From positions 227,363 through 291,362 of the forward strand of contig JAKAGV010000004.1 of the NCBI GenBank assembly GCA_021815405.1: a stretch of DNA of 64,000 bases, read 5' to 3'. Made by a program: the position numbers and the translations under genes. Origin of the DNA: Bacteroidota bacterium (lineage in GTDB: Bacteria; Bacteroidota; Ignavibacteria; Ignavibacteriales; Ignavibacteriaceae). Under the pieces are notes generated by a model that saw only the letters and a program-made list of their open reading frames with translations, made no database searches and had not been told where the DNA came from. Positions 44,396 to 54,308 of the stretch are shown piece by piece. Positions within the stretch are counted from its first letter, which is position 1. Every line of letters starts with the position of its first letter.

Positions 44396-44887
44396 TTAGG
44401 CAATGATAGATTTATTCTTATTCATCGACTCCTCAGCCATCTTCTTCTTGTAATCAACTAATTTCTTTTGAATATCAATATCCCCAGTCGCGATAATTTG
44501 TATGGCAAGAATAGCCGCATTTTTAGCACCATCTATCGCAACAGTTGCTACCGGAACGCCAGAAGGCATTTGGACTATTGATAACAATGAATCCATACCG
44601 TTTAACGATTTACTGTAAATCGGTACTCCAATAACAGGAAGAACAGTGTTTGCAGCTGTGACACCGGGAAGATGTGCAGCGCCTCCAGCAGCAGCTATAA
44701 TAACCTTCAAACCCCTTGAAGCAGCTGTCTTAGAATATTCTCCATGCTGTTCAGGTGTTCGATGCGCTGATAAAATTTTTACTTCGTATGAGATATCAAA
44801 TTCCTTAAAAACATCGGTAGCTTTTTGCATAACTCCTAAATCAGAATCGCTTCCCATAATTATTCCAACTAATGGTTTAGTATCCAT
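44396..44887 (-). CDS. purE: 5-(carboxyamino)imidazole ribonucleotide mutase
   Basis: A 163-residue class I PurE in de novo purine synthesis. [17 protein letters not shown] and [10 protein letters not shown] hold the substrate-binding serine, aspartates and catalytic histidine. [11 protein letters not shown] and GVPVATVAI are also family features. purK is not adjacent, unlike in many bacteria. It is followed on the same strand by the TPR lipoprotein gene 54 bp away and preceded by comEC 21 bp upstream. Confidence 0.96.
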   Translation of the reverse strand: MDTKPLVGIIMGSDSDLGVMQKATDVFKEFDISYEVKILSAHRTPEQHGEYSKTAASRGLKVIIAAAGGAAHLPGVTAANTVLPVIGVPIYSKSLNGMDSLLSIVQMPSGVPVATVAIDGAKNAAILAIQIIATGDIDIQKKLVDYKKKMAEESMNKNKSIIA

Positions 44888-44908
44888 GTCATCTCCTTAA
44901 TTTTTTTG

Positions 44909-47305
44909 TTAATCATTTTTCCAATCCACTGCAAATATAGAGTCTCCATCCGAACTAAACAAAACACTACCTAAATTATCCGTTCTAAATATTTTTGAGC
45001 CTGCATATTTTAATTTATACAAAGTTTCTGCTGCAGGATGTCCGAATCTGTTTTGAATACCGGCACTGATAAGGCTAAGCTTTGGTTTAATGGTGGAAAG
45101 GAATTCAACCGATGAGCCGGTCTTACTGCCATGATGAGATACTTTTAATATATCCGATGTCAAAAATCTTTTGTAATAGATTAGATATTTCTTTTCATAT
45201 TTTTTCTCTAGATCACCAGTAAATAATATGCTGGTATTTCCATAAACAAATTTTAAAACACCACTTCGGTTATTAGATGTTGTTTTCAGATCATTATCTA
45301 AAAAGTTAAGAATATAAATTCTACCTTCCTTTAACTTGATGATTTTCTTTTCATAATATTGAATCGAAAGTTTTTTCGAGCGAACAAATTTCTCAAATCT
45401 TAAATCTTTACTGAATGAAGAATCGAGTTTGGGTTTAACAACTCTTTCAATTTTATCTTCATTAATTAGAGATACAAATCCGCCATAATGGTCAAGATCA
45501 ATGTGCGAAATAAATCCGTAATTTATTTTATTTATATTCAAATAATCTAACAGCGGAAGGATTATCCTTTTACCATTATCAAAATTAGATGTTGTTAAGC
45601 CCGCGTCAACAAGGGCTGTTTCACCGCCTGGAAATTTTACAAGAAATGAATCTCCTTGACCGACATCTATCATCATAATGTTAAACTTGCTGTTCAGGAT
45701 AAGATTCCTGTCATCTATCGAACAAAAAATAAGAATGTTTACAATGGACAGAACAGCAATAGCAAGTTTTGCCAATCTCGATCTAAAATATCTGACTGAA
45801 TATAAAAGCAGTAGAAGAAAAAAATAAAAGATTATTGAGTCCGTTAATGAAAAATCTCTAATCCACAAAAATGCGTACTTTAAGCTCCCGGAAAAATGAA
45901 TTATAAAATACAGCAGCGTGGTAAGTAGACCATTTATTGAAGCATAATAAAATGAAAGTGCCGGTACAACGGCATTTATTATCAATGTTAAAATTGAAAT
46001 GGCAACAATGATCCCATCCAAGGGGATTACAATTAAGTTAGTGAATAACGAAACGATAGATAATTTGCCAAAGTAGCTAAGAGTTACCGGCAAGGTTCCA
46101 ATTTGAGCGCTTAGTGATACTCCCGCATACAACAATATATTTTTTATAATCAGAAAATTTTTCCATGATGAGTTGATTATTTCCTGAAAGATAGGATAAA
46201 TTGCTGCAATAGATAAAACCGCTGTAAATGAAAGCTGAAATCCTGCGTCAAACAATTGTTCAGGTTTTAACAACAAGATAATCAGTGCAGCCACAGCTAA
46301 TGAATTAAAAATATTTGTCGAACGGTTTGAAATAAAGCCTATAACTATCACTCCCGACATTATCGTGGCTCTGATAACTGATGCCGGAGAATTTGTCATT
46401 ATCATAAAAGCGGTAAGACCTGCAAGCATCAAGGCTGAACGAAAATATAGATTAAACCTTCCAAATAAAATTAAAATGATTAGGACAATAAAACCGACAT
46501 GCAGACCGGAGACTGCAAGTATGTGTGCAACACCTGAATTTATGAACTCAATTCTCGTATCGTACTCAATATTGTTTCTCTCAGCTAAAAGTTGTCCGCG
46601 AATAAAAGCGGCATTCTTTTCATTATAAAGTTTGGAAATTTGCCTGTCAATTTCCTTCCTGATATTGAAAACAGCAGCCTTGAACGGAGAAACTCTGTTG
46701 TCTAATATTTTAATCTCAGTTACTGAATTAGCAATAACTGCACCGCTAATACCATGCTCGTGCAGGTATTTGTTATAATCGAATTCGCCCGGATTCCTTC
46801 TTTCACGTCCTTTTACAAATGTTCCTGATATTCCAACTTTATTGCCAGGAAGAATTTTGTTATACAATAAATATAGTTTAGGTTTGCTTGAATCTTTTAC
46901 ACTGCAAATTATATTGAAGTGCTCATAAAGCTTAATACGGGCATATAAAACTGAATCTGTCTCAAGATTAAAATTTATTTCATCTTTCTTAATTAGATTG
47001 ATCTCTGTTATTTTACCGTACGCCTTAAAATCTTTTTGAATATAAATCTGTTCCGGTAAATATTTATATTCCGGCGTTTGATAAGCAGAAACAAATACAC
47101 CGGCAATTATTACAAATAGACATATTGAAAGCCAATAGGTTAGACTCTTACTTTTGACTTTTATGTGAAAGACAACAAAAAATAAAGTTATCAGAAGCAG
47201 AGGAAAATAGAGAAAGAAATTCTGAACATTAATTCCGGTCAAGCGGTAAATTATAATTCCGATAATAAACAGAATAGTGCACCAAATTGCCGGATAATTT
47301 TTCAT
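44909..47305 (-). CDS. comEC: ComEC/Rec2 DNA-internalisation protein
   Basis: A 798-residue polytopic protein. An OB-like extracellular domain (about 50-210) precedes the Competence domain with AVSGLHVGFIVLIILI and SVIRATIMSGVIVI, a transmembrane core of about eight helices. A C-terminal MBL-fold domain (about 540-790) has FISHIDLDHYGGF and VSHHGSKTGSS. All three modules of full-length ComEC are present, so DNA uptake is plausible. It is coupled by 4 bp to the phosphatase-superfamily gene upstream. Confidence 0.92.
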   Translation of the reverse strand: MKNYPAIWCTILFIIGIIIYRLTGINVQNFFLYFPLLLITLFFVVFHIKVKSKSLTYWLSICLFVIIAGVFVSAYQTPEYKYLPEQIYIQKDFKAYGKITEINLIKKDEINFNLETDSVLYARIKLYEHFNIICSVKDSSKPKLYLLYNKILPGNKVGISGTFVKGRERRNPGEFDYNKYLHEHGISGAVIANSVTEIKILDNRVSPFKAAVFNIRKEIDRQISKLYNEKNAAFIRGQLLAERNNIEYDTRIEFINSGVAHILAVSGLHVGFIVLIILILFGRFNLYFRSALMLAGLTAFMIMTNSPASVIRATIMSGVIVIGFISNRSTNIFNSLAVAALIILLLKPEQLFDAGFQLSFTAVLSIAAIYPIFQEIINSSWKNFLIIKNILLYAGVSLSAQIGTLPVTLSYFGKLSIVSLFTNLIVIPLDGIIVAISILTLIINAVVPALSFYYASINGLLTTLLYFIIHFSGSLKYAFLWIRDFSLTDSIIFYFFLLLLLYSVRYFRSRLAKLAIAVLSIVNILIFCSIDDRNLILNSKFNIMMIDVGQGDSFLVKFPGGETALVDAGLTTSNFDNGKRIILPLLDYLNINKINYGFISHIDLDHYGGFVSLINEDKIERVVKPKLDSSFSKDLRFEKFVRSKKLSIQYYEKKIIKLKEGRIYILNFLDNDLKTTSNNRSGVLKFVYGNTSILFTGDLEKKYEKKYLIYYKRFLTSDILKVSHHGSKTGSSVEFLSTIKPKLSLISAGIQNRFGHPAAETLYKLKYAGSKIFRTDNLGSVLFSSDGDSIFAVDWKND

Positions 47306-48204
47306 TTTAATATTTTCATTATTGCCGGTTTTATTTGAGTTAGATCTTTTATTTCATTAGATAATTCTTCTGCATAATTTCCGGAAGCTATTGCTAGAGA
47401 CGGATTCAGTGTATGAGTCTTAATAGATATATCTTCAATATTGCCATGGTCTGAGCAAATTATCAAAGTCATGTTATCTTTTAATTCATTTATGACTGTA
47501 AAAATAAACTCATCAAGAATATTCAATAGCAATTGAGCATCGCCATCATATCTGCCATGCCCTAAATGGTCAGTTAAAAAATATTCATAAAGAGTAAAAC
47601 TGTTTTTCGCAGAAATATTCAATAATCTTTTAGCAGCGGTTTGAGGTTTTATCTCTCTAAGTTTGTACCCTAATTTAACATTCCATCGTTCGTTAGTAAT
47701 CTCTGCGGTTAAAGCATGACCTCTACGAACATCAGAAGCGGTATTCAATCTTAGTCCGCTGAGCATACAGCTTAATGAAGTTACGCTTAATCTTGATCTG
47801 CCAGAGTTTATATAATCAAAAAATATTTTGGGATAAGCATTAGCAAAAAATGATTTTTTACCAAGTGAAAGAACTTCCTTAAAAATATTTTGCTCGCGAA
47901 TTACCGGAATTAAAGTTGAATATGGATAAGGTCCGAAATGTTTTCCGATGAACTTTGAAGCGTTCATGCCGCAGAAAATAGAAGTCTGTCCTGTTCCGCT
48001 TTGTGGAAAACCTTCAACTCCGAGCCTTGCATCTACTGGGAATAAATACGAGCCGTTTCTTTTCAAATATTGATTTTGAAGCGATGGAATTTCCCCAAAT
48101 ATTTCAGTAAATGTTTTAAATCCATACTTAATGAAAGGATTGCTTTGATAATCTTCATTACCGATGCCCACACCATCTAAAAATATCATTAGTACGGATT
48201 GCAT
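47302..48204 (-). CDS. Alkaline phosphatase superfamily metalloenzyme
   Basis: A 300-residue protein with the metal-binding motifs of the alkaline-phosphatase/phosphopentomutase/iPGM superfamily: MIFLDGVGIG near the start, GFPQSGTGQTSIFCG with the likely catalytic Thr, TDHLGHGRY and ICSDHGNIED. It is shorter than typical phosphopentomutase or phosphoglycerate mutase, and the substrate is unknown. It overlaps comEC by 4 bp and lies 5 bp after dtd, but nothing links it to either function. Confidence 0.75.
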   Translation of the reverse strand: MQSVLMIFLDGVGIGNEDYQSNPFIKYGFKTFTEIFGEIPSLQNQYLKRNGSYLFPVDARLGVEGFPQSGTGQTSIFCGMNASKFIGKHFGPYPYSTLIPVIREQNIFKEVLSLGKKSFFANAYPKIFFDYINSGRSRLSVTSLSCMLSGLRLNTASDVRRGHALTAEITNERWNVKLGYKLREIKPQTAAKRLLNISAKNSFTLYEYFLTDHLGHGRYDGDAQLLLNILDEFIFTVINELKDNMTLIICSDHGNIEDISIKTHTLNPSLAIASGNYAEELSNEIKDLTQIKPAIMKILK

Positions 48205-48209
48205 AGTGT

Positions 48210-48659
48210 TTACTTTGATTCAACTATGATAGTTACTGGTCCATCATTTATAATTTTTACTTCCATCATAGCACCAAAAATGCCGGTTTTAACTTTTGAT
48301 TCACGGAGATTAAGTTTTAATCTTTCGATAAATTTTTCATAAAGCGGAATCGCTTCTTGCGGTTTTGCTGCTTCAATGAAGCTTGGTCTGTTTCCTTTCC
48401 TTGCATCACCATATAAAGTGAATTGAGAAATTATAAGCACTTCGCCGTTAATATCCTTAATTGAAAGATTCATCTTTTCATTTTCATCTTCAAAGATTCT
48501 TAAGTTGCTGCATTTATCGGCAACAAAATTGACTTCATCTTCCTTATCTCCGGTTTTAATTCCAAGAAGAATAACCATTCCTTTCCCAATCTCAGCAGAA
48601 TAGTTTTTATCTTTAATGAATACACCACCTTTTGAAACCCGCTGCACTATTGCTCTCAA
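48210..48659 (-). CDS. dtd: D-aminoacyl-tRNA deacylase
   Basis: A 149-residue DTD that removes D-amino acids and glycine from mischarged tRNA. The conserved motifs are ISQFTLYGDARKGNRPSF near 78-95 and NDGPVTIIVES at the C-terminus (the GP motif). It begins MRAIVQRVSKGGVFI as in the family. Its start overlaps prmC by 4 bp and the phosphatase-superfamily gene follows, so these genes form a transcript. Confidence 0.95.
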   Translation of the reverse strand: MRAIVQRVSKGGVFIKDKNYSAEIGKGMVILLGIKTGDKEDEVNFVADKCSNLRIFEDENEKMNLSIKDINGEVLIISQFTLYGDARKGNRPSFIEAAKPQEAIPLYEKFIERLKLNLRESKVKTGIFGAMMEVKIINDGPVTIIVESK

Positions 48660-49543
48660 ATTTCCTCCAATGGTAGATGAGCCTCCGGCTCAATTTCTCC
48701 GGAAACAACTCGTTCAATGTTAAGATAATCTTTTTGAAATTTAATATTTTTAAATTCTTCTTTATCCAAGATAATTCTGACTTTTTCAGATTGGTTCTGG
48801 GCGACTTCAAAAAATATTTTTCCGCCTTTTTTCAATTTCTTCTTTCCAATTTTTGTAATTGCTCTATAAAAACTTAAGCCGTCGGATTCATCCGTCAATG
48901 CTTCTTTCGGTTCGTAATTTCTTAGCTCAGGCTGAAGTGAAGGAAATTCCTCGTTTGAAATGTATGGCGGATTGGAAACGATGATATCAAATTCATCCTC
49001 CGGGATTTCATCTTTTAAAATATCAGCTTGATAAAATTTTATTTTATTTTCAACAGAATTGATAACCGCATTCTCTTTAGCAGTCGTTAAAGCTTCTTCG
49101 CTTACATCTACTCCAGTTATATTTGAATCGATTAAATATTTTGCTAAACATATTGCGATAATACCGCTGCCTGTGCCGATGTCTAATATTTTCAAACCGG
49201 ATTTTTCTTTATGAGTTTCAATGATTTTTTCAACTAATATTTCAGTTTCCGGACGAGGAATCAGCACAGATGGATTTACTTTAAATTCAAATCCGTAAAA
49301 TTCGACTGAGCCAACAATATACTGAAGCGGCTCAAACTTACTCCGTCTTATTATAAACTCACGATATTGATTTTTCTCGCTTTCACTTAGTGGACGATCA
49401 AAAGAGAGATATAAATCAAGTCTTTTGCAGTTTAGTATCTTCGCTAATAGCAGCTCTGCATTTATTCTAGGGGATTCAATCCCTTTATTATTTAAAAATT
49501 CTGTTGAAAGATTTATCGATTCTAATACAGTAAGCATTATCAA
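48656..49543 (-). CDS. prmC: Release factor glutamine methyltransferase
   Basis: A 295-residue SAM-dependent enzyme that methylates the GGQ glutamine of RF1 and RF2. It has the SAM motif ILDIGTGSGIIAICLA, and the NPPY catalytic motif in DIIVSNPPYISNEEF. The N-terminal helical domain (about 1-95) is typical. It is coupled by 4 bp to dtd downstream. Upstream is the 73-bp gap after the PEGA-domain gene. Confidence 0.93.
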   Translation of the reverse strand: MIMLTVLESINLSTEFLNNKGIESPRINAELLLAKILNCKRLDLYLSFDRPLSESEKNQYREFIIRRSKFEPLQYIVGSVEFYGFEFKVNPSVLIPRPETEILVEKIIETHKEKSGLKILDIGTGSGIIAICLAKYLIDSNITGVDVSEEALTTAKENAVINSVENKIKFYQADILKDEIPEDEFDIIVSNPPYISNEEFPSLQPELRNYEPKEALTDESDGLSFYRAITKIGKKKLKKGGKIFFEVAQNQSEKVRIILDKEEFKNIKFQKDYLNIERVVSGEIEPEAHLPLEEI

Positions 49544-49616
49544 AACAAAATATTATTAACTATAAATTTAAATTGATGAAATTTTCCTTGAGATAAAATA
49601 GCTGTAAAATATTTAT

Positions 49617-50348
49617 TTAATCAGTAAGGAAGTAATACATCAAAATCCCGAAGTTTATTTCCAGTGCACCCATTGTAATCCCGCTTATCAAATCGTTCGT
49701 CCTCGTATTGTTTAGAAAAGATTGGTCACCGGTATTTTGGTACTGGCTAAATTGGTTGTCAGCTTTCAGCTTAAAATAAGCAGTAGCCGCGCCAAATACT
49801 ATAATACTTCCGACAAGGATTTTGAAAGTTGGTCCGGTAAAAAAATTAGTATGCTTTGTTTTAGAAATTGCATCCAATTTTATATTATCATCGGAATATT
49901 TCTGAGTAACCGGCAGTGAGATAGAAAGATACCCAGGTTTCTTTAATGTAAGTGAATCATCTTTCAATGGAACAAACATTGGAGTAAATCCAATCAGCGA
50001 ATCCTGCTTGTAAACATAAGCATCCTGAGGTGTGGAATTCAGATAAATATCTGTTGTAAAATTAAAACTAATCGAAGTATCTTCTCCGCAGTCGTTAATT
50101 GATAATGTATCCGAGATGGTTTTTGCATCCCAAATAATTGGAGATTCTTTTGCAGAAATTTCATACTTCCCTTTTGCCAGTTCAACTTTAGCAAAACCTT
50201 TTCCTATAAAACTATTATTCAGAAAAATATTTATACTGTCCGGAATTGTTTTAATTATTACTTTTGACTTGCAATTTTGTGAAAATGCAGATCTGCTTAC
50301 CATTCCTATCAATAAAAATATAAATAATATTTTATTTGATAATCTCAT
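49617..50348 (-). CDS. PEGA-domain envelope protein
   Basis: A 243-residue protein with a signal peptide (residues 1-23). The body holds PEGA-like beta repeats: VIIKTIPDSINIFLNNSFIG and IYLNSTPQDAYVYKQDSLIG followed by TP. Hydrophobic C-terminal segments (about 172-190 and 223-240) indicate a membrane-associated end. PEGA domains are found in surface or cell-wall-associated proteins. It overlaps the PQQ propeller gene by 17 bp. Function unknown. Confidence 0.7.
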   Translation of the reverse strand: MRLSNKILFIFLLIGMVSRSAFSQNCKSKVIIKTIPDSINIFLNNSFIGKGFAKVELAKGKYEISAKESPIIWDAKTISDTLSINDCGEDTSISFNFTTDIYLNSTPQDAYVYKQDSLIGFTPMFVPLKDDSLTLKKPGYLSISLPVTQKYSDDNIKLDAISKTKHTNFFTGPTFKILVGSIIVFGAATAYFKLKADNQFSQYQNTGDQSFLNNTRTNDLISGITMGALEINFGILMYYFLTD

Positions 50349-51480
50349 ACGCTTTAATTATTCCATTATCGTAACCGGTAAAAAGAGTATTGCCGAAAAT
50401 TAAAGGTGAAATCCTAACATGACTCGGCAGAGTAAATCTTTTAGCAATCTTTCCGGTATTCGGATTTAAAAATAGCATCTCATCTTCCAGATTTGGAACC
50501 AATAAAAAATTATTCGTTAAAAACGGTGTTGCGTTTATAACTCCACCCGTGTTTGTCTTCCATATCTCTTTACCGTCACTTTTTTTAAGTGAAAAGACCG
50601 AACCGCCAAGATTGCAGACAAATATATTTTTATCATTGAAAACCGGTGTTGAAATTATTCTCGTCCCAGTATTGAATTTCCATTTTAAATTCCCATTGAT
50701 TAGTCCGACTGCGTAAATGTTTCCGTCATAACTCCCTAAGAAAGCAACGGAATCCGAAATTGCAGCACAGCCTAAAAACAAATGACCGATTTTCTTTCTA
50801 TAAATTATTTTCCCATCGTTTGAATTAAGAGCAATTACTTCGCCCTTATCATTTCCAAAGATAATCTTTCCATTATCCATTGCAGGTGAACAATGGATTG
50901 GGACCATGGTGTTCGTATTCCAGAGCGTATCACCCAGCTGATTAAAACAATAAACTCTTCCTTCTTCTGAGTTAAAAATTATTTTATTCCCAGACTTCAA
51001 TATTTCAGATAATACCTTGCCTTCAATTTTAATTTTTGATCTGGTCTTTCCATTATTAAAATCGTAGAAATATAAATCCGAATGTTCGGCATCGTTTAAC
51101 GTAACTGCAAAAATCAAAAGGCTATTATCAATAACCGGAGAAGAATAAACCGCTCCTTTATTTTTTAACCTGCCTAATTCTTTTCCAGTCCTTAAGTCTA
51201 AACATGTAACCCAGCCGGATAAATCGTTAATAAACACATAAGGATTAAAGACAGTCACTGATGAGTTTGTCAAACCTCCGTTAACTTCCGCCTTCCATGT
51301 TTCTTTGAGCGAATCTCCAATAGTTTCCGGTAGATAAAAATTCCTGCTCGGAGAACGCCCAAACATTTCATAAGATTTCTCATTTTTGAAAACCTGGACT
51401 TTAATGATTGAAGGAAGACAGCCACTCAGCATTAAAGCAAAAGGAATTAATATGTAAAAAATCCTTTTCAAAAATCCCAT
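50332..51480 (-). CDS. PQQ-like beta-propeller lipoprotein, BamB-like
   Basis: A 382-residue protein with a lipobox (LMLSGC, Cys21) and seven or so repeated blades such as GWVTCLDLRTGKELG, GEVIALNSNDGKIIYRKK and GNIYAVGLINGNLKWKF. These are PQQ/BamB-type repeats. It could be a BamB-like outer-membrane assembly factor, but the location beside a PEGA protein and an Omp85 fusion leaves other roles open. It overlaps the following PEGA gene by 17 bp and the upstream fusion gene by 13 bp. Confidence 0.78.
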   Translation of the reverse strand: MGFLKRIFYILIPFALMLSGCLPSIIKVQVFKNEKSYEMFGRSPSRNFYLPETIGDSLKETWKAEVNGGLTNSSVTVFNPYVFINDLSGWVTCLDLRTGKELGRLKNKGAVYSSPVIDNSLLIFAVTLNDAEHSDLYFYDFNNGKTRSKIKIEGKVLSEILKSGNKIIFNSEEGRVYCFNQLGDTLWNTNTMVPIHCSPAMDNGKIIFGNDKGEVIALNSNDGKIIYRKKIGHLFLGCAAISDSVAFLGSYDGNIYAVGLINGNLKWKFNTGTRIISTPVFNDKNIFVCNLGGSVFSLKKSDGKEIWKTNTGGVINATPFLTNNFLLVPNLEDEMLFLNPNTGKIAKRFTLPSHVRISPLIFGNTLFTGYDNGIIKAYEIIK

Positions 51481-54284
51481 CCGAAAAAAAATTGATAAAA
51501 CAATTTTGGTTGCAGCCTTGCAAAATTATTTTCTATCCTTTTGCCAATGTCATATCTTAGCACAAGAACGCCAAATAAATTAAATCTGATTCCGACACCT
51601 ATATCACCCAAAGTTTCGGTATAAGTATTATCCCATGCACTTCCGGCATCAAAAAAAGCGGCACCTCTAATTCCCGAAAATCCAAGACCAAGAAAAGGAA
51701 ATCTAACGTTTATCTCATCAATTAAAGGAAAACGTAATTCTGTGGACGTGAGCCACATTTTCTGTCCTCGAATTGACCAGAGAGGCCATCCGCGCAGGTC
51801 CCAGCTTCCTCCCATAAAATATCTTCTTGGATCTGTGCCTTGGTTATAAAAAATTGCAGCCCTAAAAGCAAGCGCAGTTGTGTATGCCAAACGAAAATAT
51901 TGGCGGTAATCACCGATGATAGAAAAATAATCTACATTGCTGTATTTGACGTCTCCAGTGTAGCCTAATAAAAACCTCGCTCTAATTCCGTCGATTGGAC
52001 CGGTCGGTCCCCAAAGCGAGTTATCAAACACATAAGAGAGTGTATTGCTTACCATTAAAGATTTTTGTTCAATTATACCGTTTATATCTTGCTTATCGGA
52101 ATTTATTACGGAAACGTCTGCTTCAATTCTTGCAAAGACTGAAAGCGGATAATACAGGAGGAAGAAACCGCCGAAGCTTCTCTCAAAGAAATATTCATCC
52201 GATTGCGAGAGATCGTATCTATCTCCGCTGAAATGAAAAACACCATAGCCGTAATTTGCTCTCTGCCCAAGATTGATTCTTTCTAATTCTACATTGAAGC
52301 TTTTCAAAATATCAGATTGAACCTGGGCGGTGTTATAAATTAAGAAGTAATAATTATCATTGCCTAATAAATCGCTTAAAGAAAAAACTGCGCCGCCCTG
52401 CGTGCCGAATACCGGGTCGGTAGTTACTTCACTTTGAGCATAGTCTAAGCTGTATTGCTTCTTATATTTTACTTCTCCTCTCTGAATATTTTCAGCAATG
52501 ATGCCTGGTTCCCATTTTCCGGCAGTAGAATCGAGCTTCATTGCAATCATTTTTGCGGTATCCAAGTTAGTCGTATCAATTTTATCTTCGTATAAATTGA
52601 AAGCAAATTTCTCGAAGCCCGAAAAGACAATACGGTTCGTATCAAGATAAACCGGATTAAAAGCACTTGTGATAAAGTAGGTAAGCTTCTGTACTTGGTG
52701 CGAAAATAAGCCGTCTTTAATCGGCATTTGGTAAATGTTTCTCACACCGTCGAGTTCAGCAGTAAATAAAAGTGTTTTCTTATTCGGAGAAATAATTGGC
52801 GAGTAACATCCTGCATCAAGGTAAGTTATATAATTTATTTTGTGAGTAATCAAATCATAAGAAAATAAATTGTATACGCCTTTATACTTACCGGCAGTTC
52901 TGTCTGAAGAAAAAATAATCTGATTGCTATTTAATCCGAATGCAGGATCTTCATCATCGTAAATATCATTTGTTAATCTCGTAAGCGAATCGGTAGCTAA
53001 ATCGTAAATAAAAATATCGCTGAATCCTTTTTGATCAACAGCATGGAAAACTACTTTATCACCCGAAGGAGAAAATTTAGGCGAAGCAATACTAATTAAA
53101 TCTGGATTCTGGTAGTCCTTGATAATTTTATTTTCTTTTATTGAAAAGAAGTGGATTGCATCGGTACCGCCTGCTTTAGTTACAAATGCAAGTATTCCCG
53201 CATTTGAAATGTCGATCGAAGATTGAAAGAGATGGAAGGATTCCAGTTCCTCAGATTTCTCACCACGCAAAACCAATTCCGGTTCAATTGGCTTCTTTGT
53301 CTTTTGGTCAACTTCAAGTCTATATACGGATGAATATCCGTCACGGTTGCCGACGAAGTAAAGATATTTCTTTCCGTTGATTGTATAAGGTACAGGCGAG
53401 AAATTAAATCCGAAGTCCGTTAATTTTTCAGATGACATTTCCGGCGGGGTATAATCTTTAAGCAGCGGATAATATTTCTGCTTAAGATAGAATGTCCAAT
53501 CTTCATCTATTTTGTTTATCGGCTCTCCCAGAGTATATTCCATTACTTTAGTGAAACTTGAATACATCCAAAAATTATCAACAAGCTGAAGAACTTTTTC
53601 TCTGCCGAAACGGTGTGCAACAAATTCTAGAAAATTTTGTCCTTCCTTGTACATTAAAAATGTACCGTTAATTCTGTATATGTTTGCAAGATCAAAAAAA
53701 TTGCCGTTAATAACTGCATCCCTCATTACCATTCTAGCCTGTGCATCAGGTTTAACTGAAATGTATTCGGCTAATCCTTCAGTGTACCAGAGCGGGGGGA
53801 AATAATCTGCTGCCAAACGGTGGTCGCGAAAGATGCGGAGTAATTTCAAAGTCATAAACACATGTACCAGTTCATGCCTTATTACGTGCCTGAATTCTTC
53901 AAGCGAGCCGGTATTTGGAATTACAACCCTGCCTTTTACATATTCAAAAAAGCCGCCCACGCCTTCCGGTATCAATCCAGGTGTAGTGTTCGTCTGTTCA
54001 AATTGATTAGAGGTGTTATAGAAAATGAGTGGAATTTTATTTGGTACCAGATAATTAAATCTTACTTTGTATTCTTCGTAAGTCTTTTCAGCAATCTCAG
54101 CACCTATACTTGCAACTTTTTCCATTTCACCATAATAGTAAATGTTGAAATGTTTAGTATGTAGTACCTTCCAGTCGAATTTCTCGTACTGGACTTTATT
54201 TCTTCCGAAGAAATAGTATTGTCCGAAAGTTGTTGTGTAAAATGTAACCAGAAGGATAAAAGAATATTTTAAAATTCTGTTCAA
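51468..54284 (-). CDS. Peptidase MA-like, TolB-like propeller and Omp85 barrel fusion
   Basis: A 938-residue outer-membrane protein. After a signal peptide (1-21) there is a gluzincin-type peptidase domain with H137-E138-x-x-H141 (RHELVHVF) and E169 (TEGLAEY) 28 residues later. A TolB/WD40-like (PD40) propeller follows at about 285-600 with blades such as SPSGDKVVFHAVDQKG and SSDRTAGKYKGVYNLF. The C-terminal region (about 630-938) is Omp85/BamA-like, with GGSWDLRGW and a terminal Phe. This combination puts a protease, a propeller and a barrel in one chain. Function unknown; surface proteolysis is likely. Confidence 0.8.
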   Translation of the reverse strand: MNRILKYSFILLVTFYTTTFGQYYFFGRNKVQYEKFDWKVLHTKHFNIYYYGEMEKVASIGAEIAEKTYEEYKVRFNYLVPNKIPLIFYNTSNQFEQTNTTPGLIPEGVGGFFEYVKGRVVIPNTGSLEEFRHVIRHELVHVFMTLKLLRIFRDHRLAADYFPPLWYTEGLAEYISVKPDAQARMVMRDAVINGNFFDLANIYRINGTFLMYKEGQNFLEFVAHRFGREKVLQLVDNFWMYSSFTKVMEYTLGEPINKIDEDWTFYLKQKYYPLLKDYTPPEMSSEKLTDFGFNFSPVPYTINGKKYLYFVGNRDGYSSVYRLEVDQKTKKPIEPELVLRGEKSEELESFHLFQSSIDISNAGILAFVTKAGGTDAIHFFSIKENKIIKDYQNPDLISIASPKFSPSGDKVVFHAVDQKGFSDIFIYDLATDSLTRLTNDIYDDEDPAFGLNSNQIIFSSDRTAGKYKGVYNLFSYDLITHKINYITYLDAGCYSPIISPNKKTLLFTAELDGVRNIYQMPIKDGLFSHQVQKLTYFITSAFNPVYLDTNRIVFSGFEKFAFNLYEDKIDTTNLDTAKMIAMKLDSTAGKWEPGIIAENIQRGEVKYKKQYSLDYAQSEVTTDPVFGTQGGAVFSLSDLLGNDNYYFLIYNTAQVQSDILKSFNVELERINLGQRANYGYGVFHFSGDRYDLSQSDEYFFERSFGGFFLLYYPLSVFARIEADVSVINSDKQDINGIIEQKSLMVSNTLSYVFDNSLWGPTGPIDGIRARFLLGYTGDVKYSNVDYFSIIGDYRQYFRLAYTTALAFRAAIFYNQGTDPRRYFMGGSWDLRGWPLWSIRGQKMWLTSTELRFPLIDEINVRFPFLGLGFSGIRGAAFFDAGSAWDNTYTETLGDIGVGIRFNLFGVLVLRYDIGKRIENNFARLQPKLFYQFFFGWDF

Positions 54285-54308
54285 AGAACTCCTTCATAAA
54301 ATCAAACA

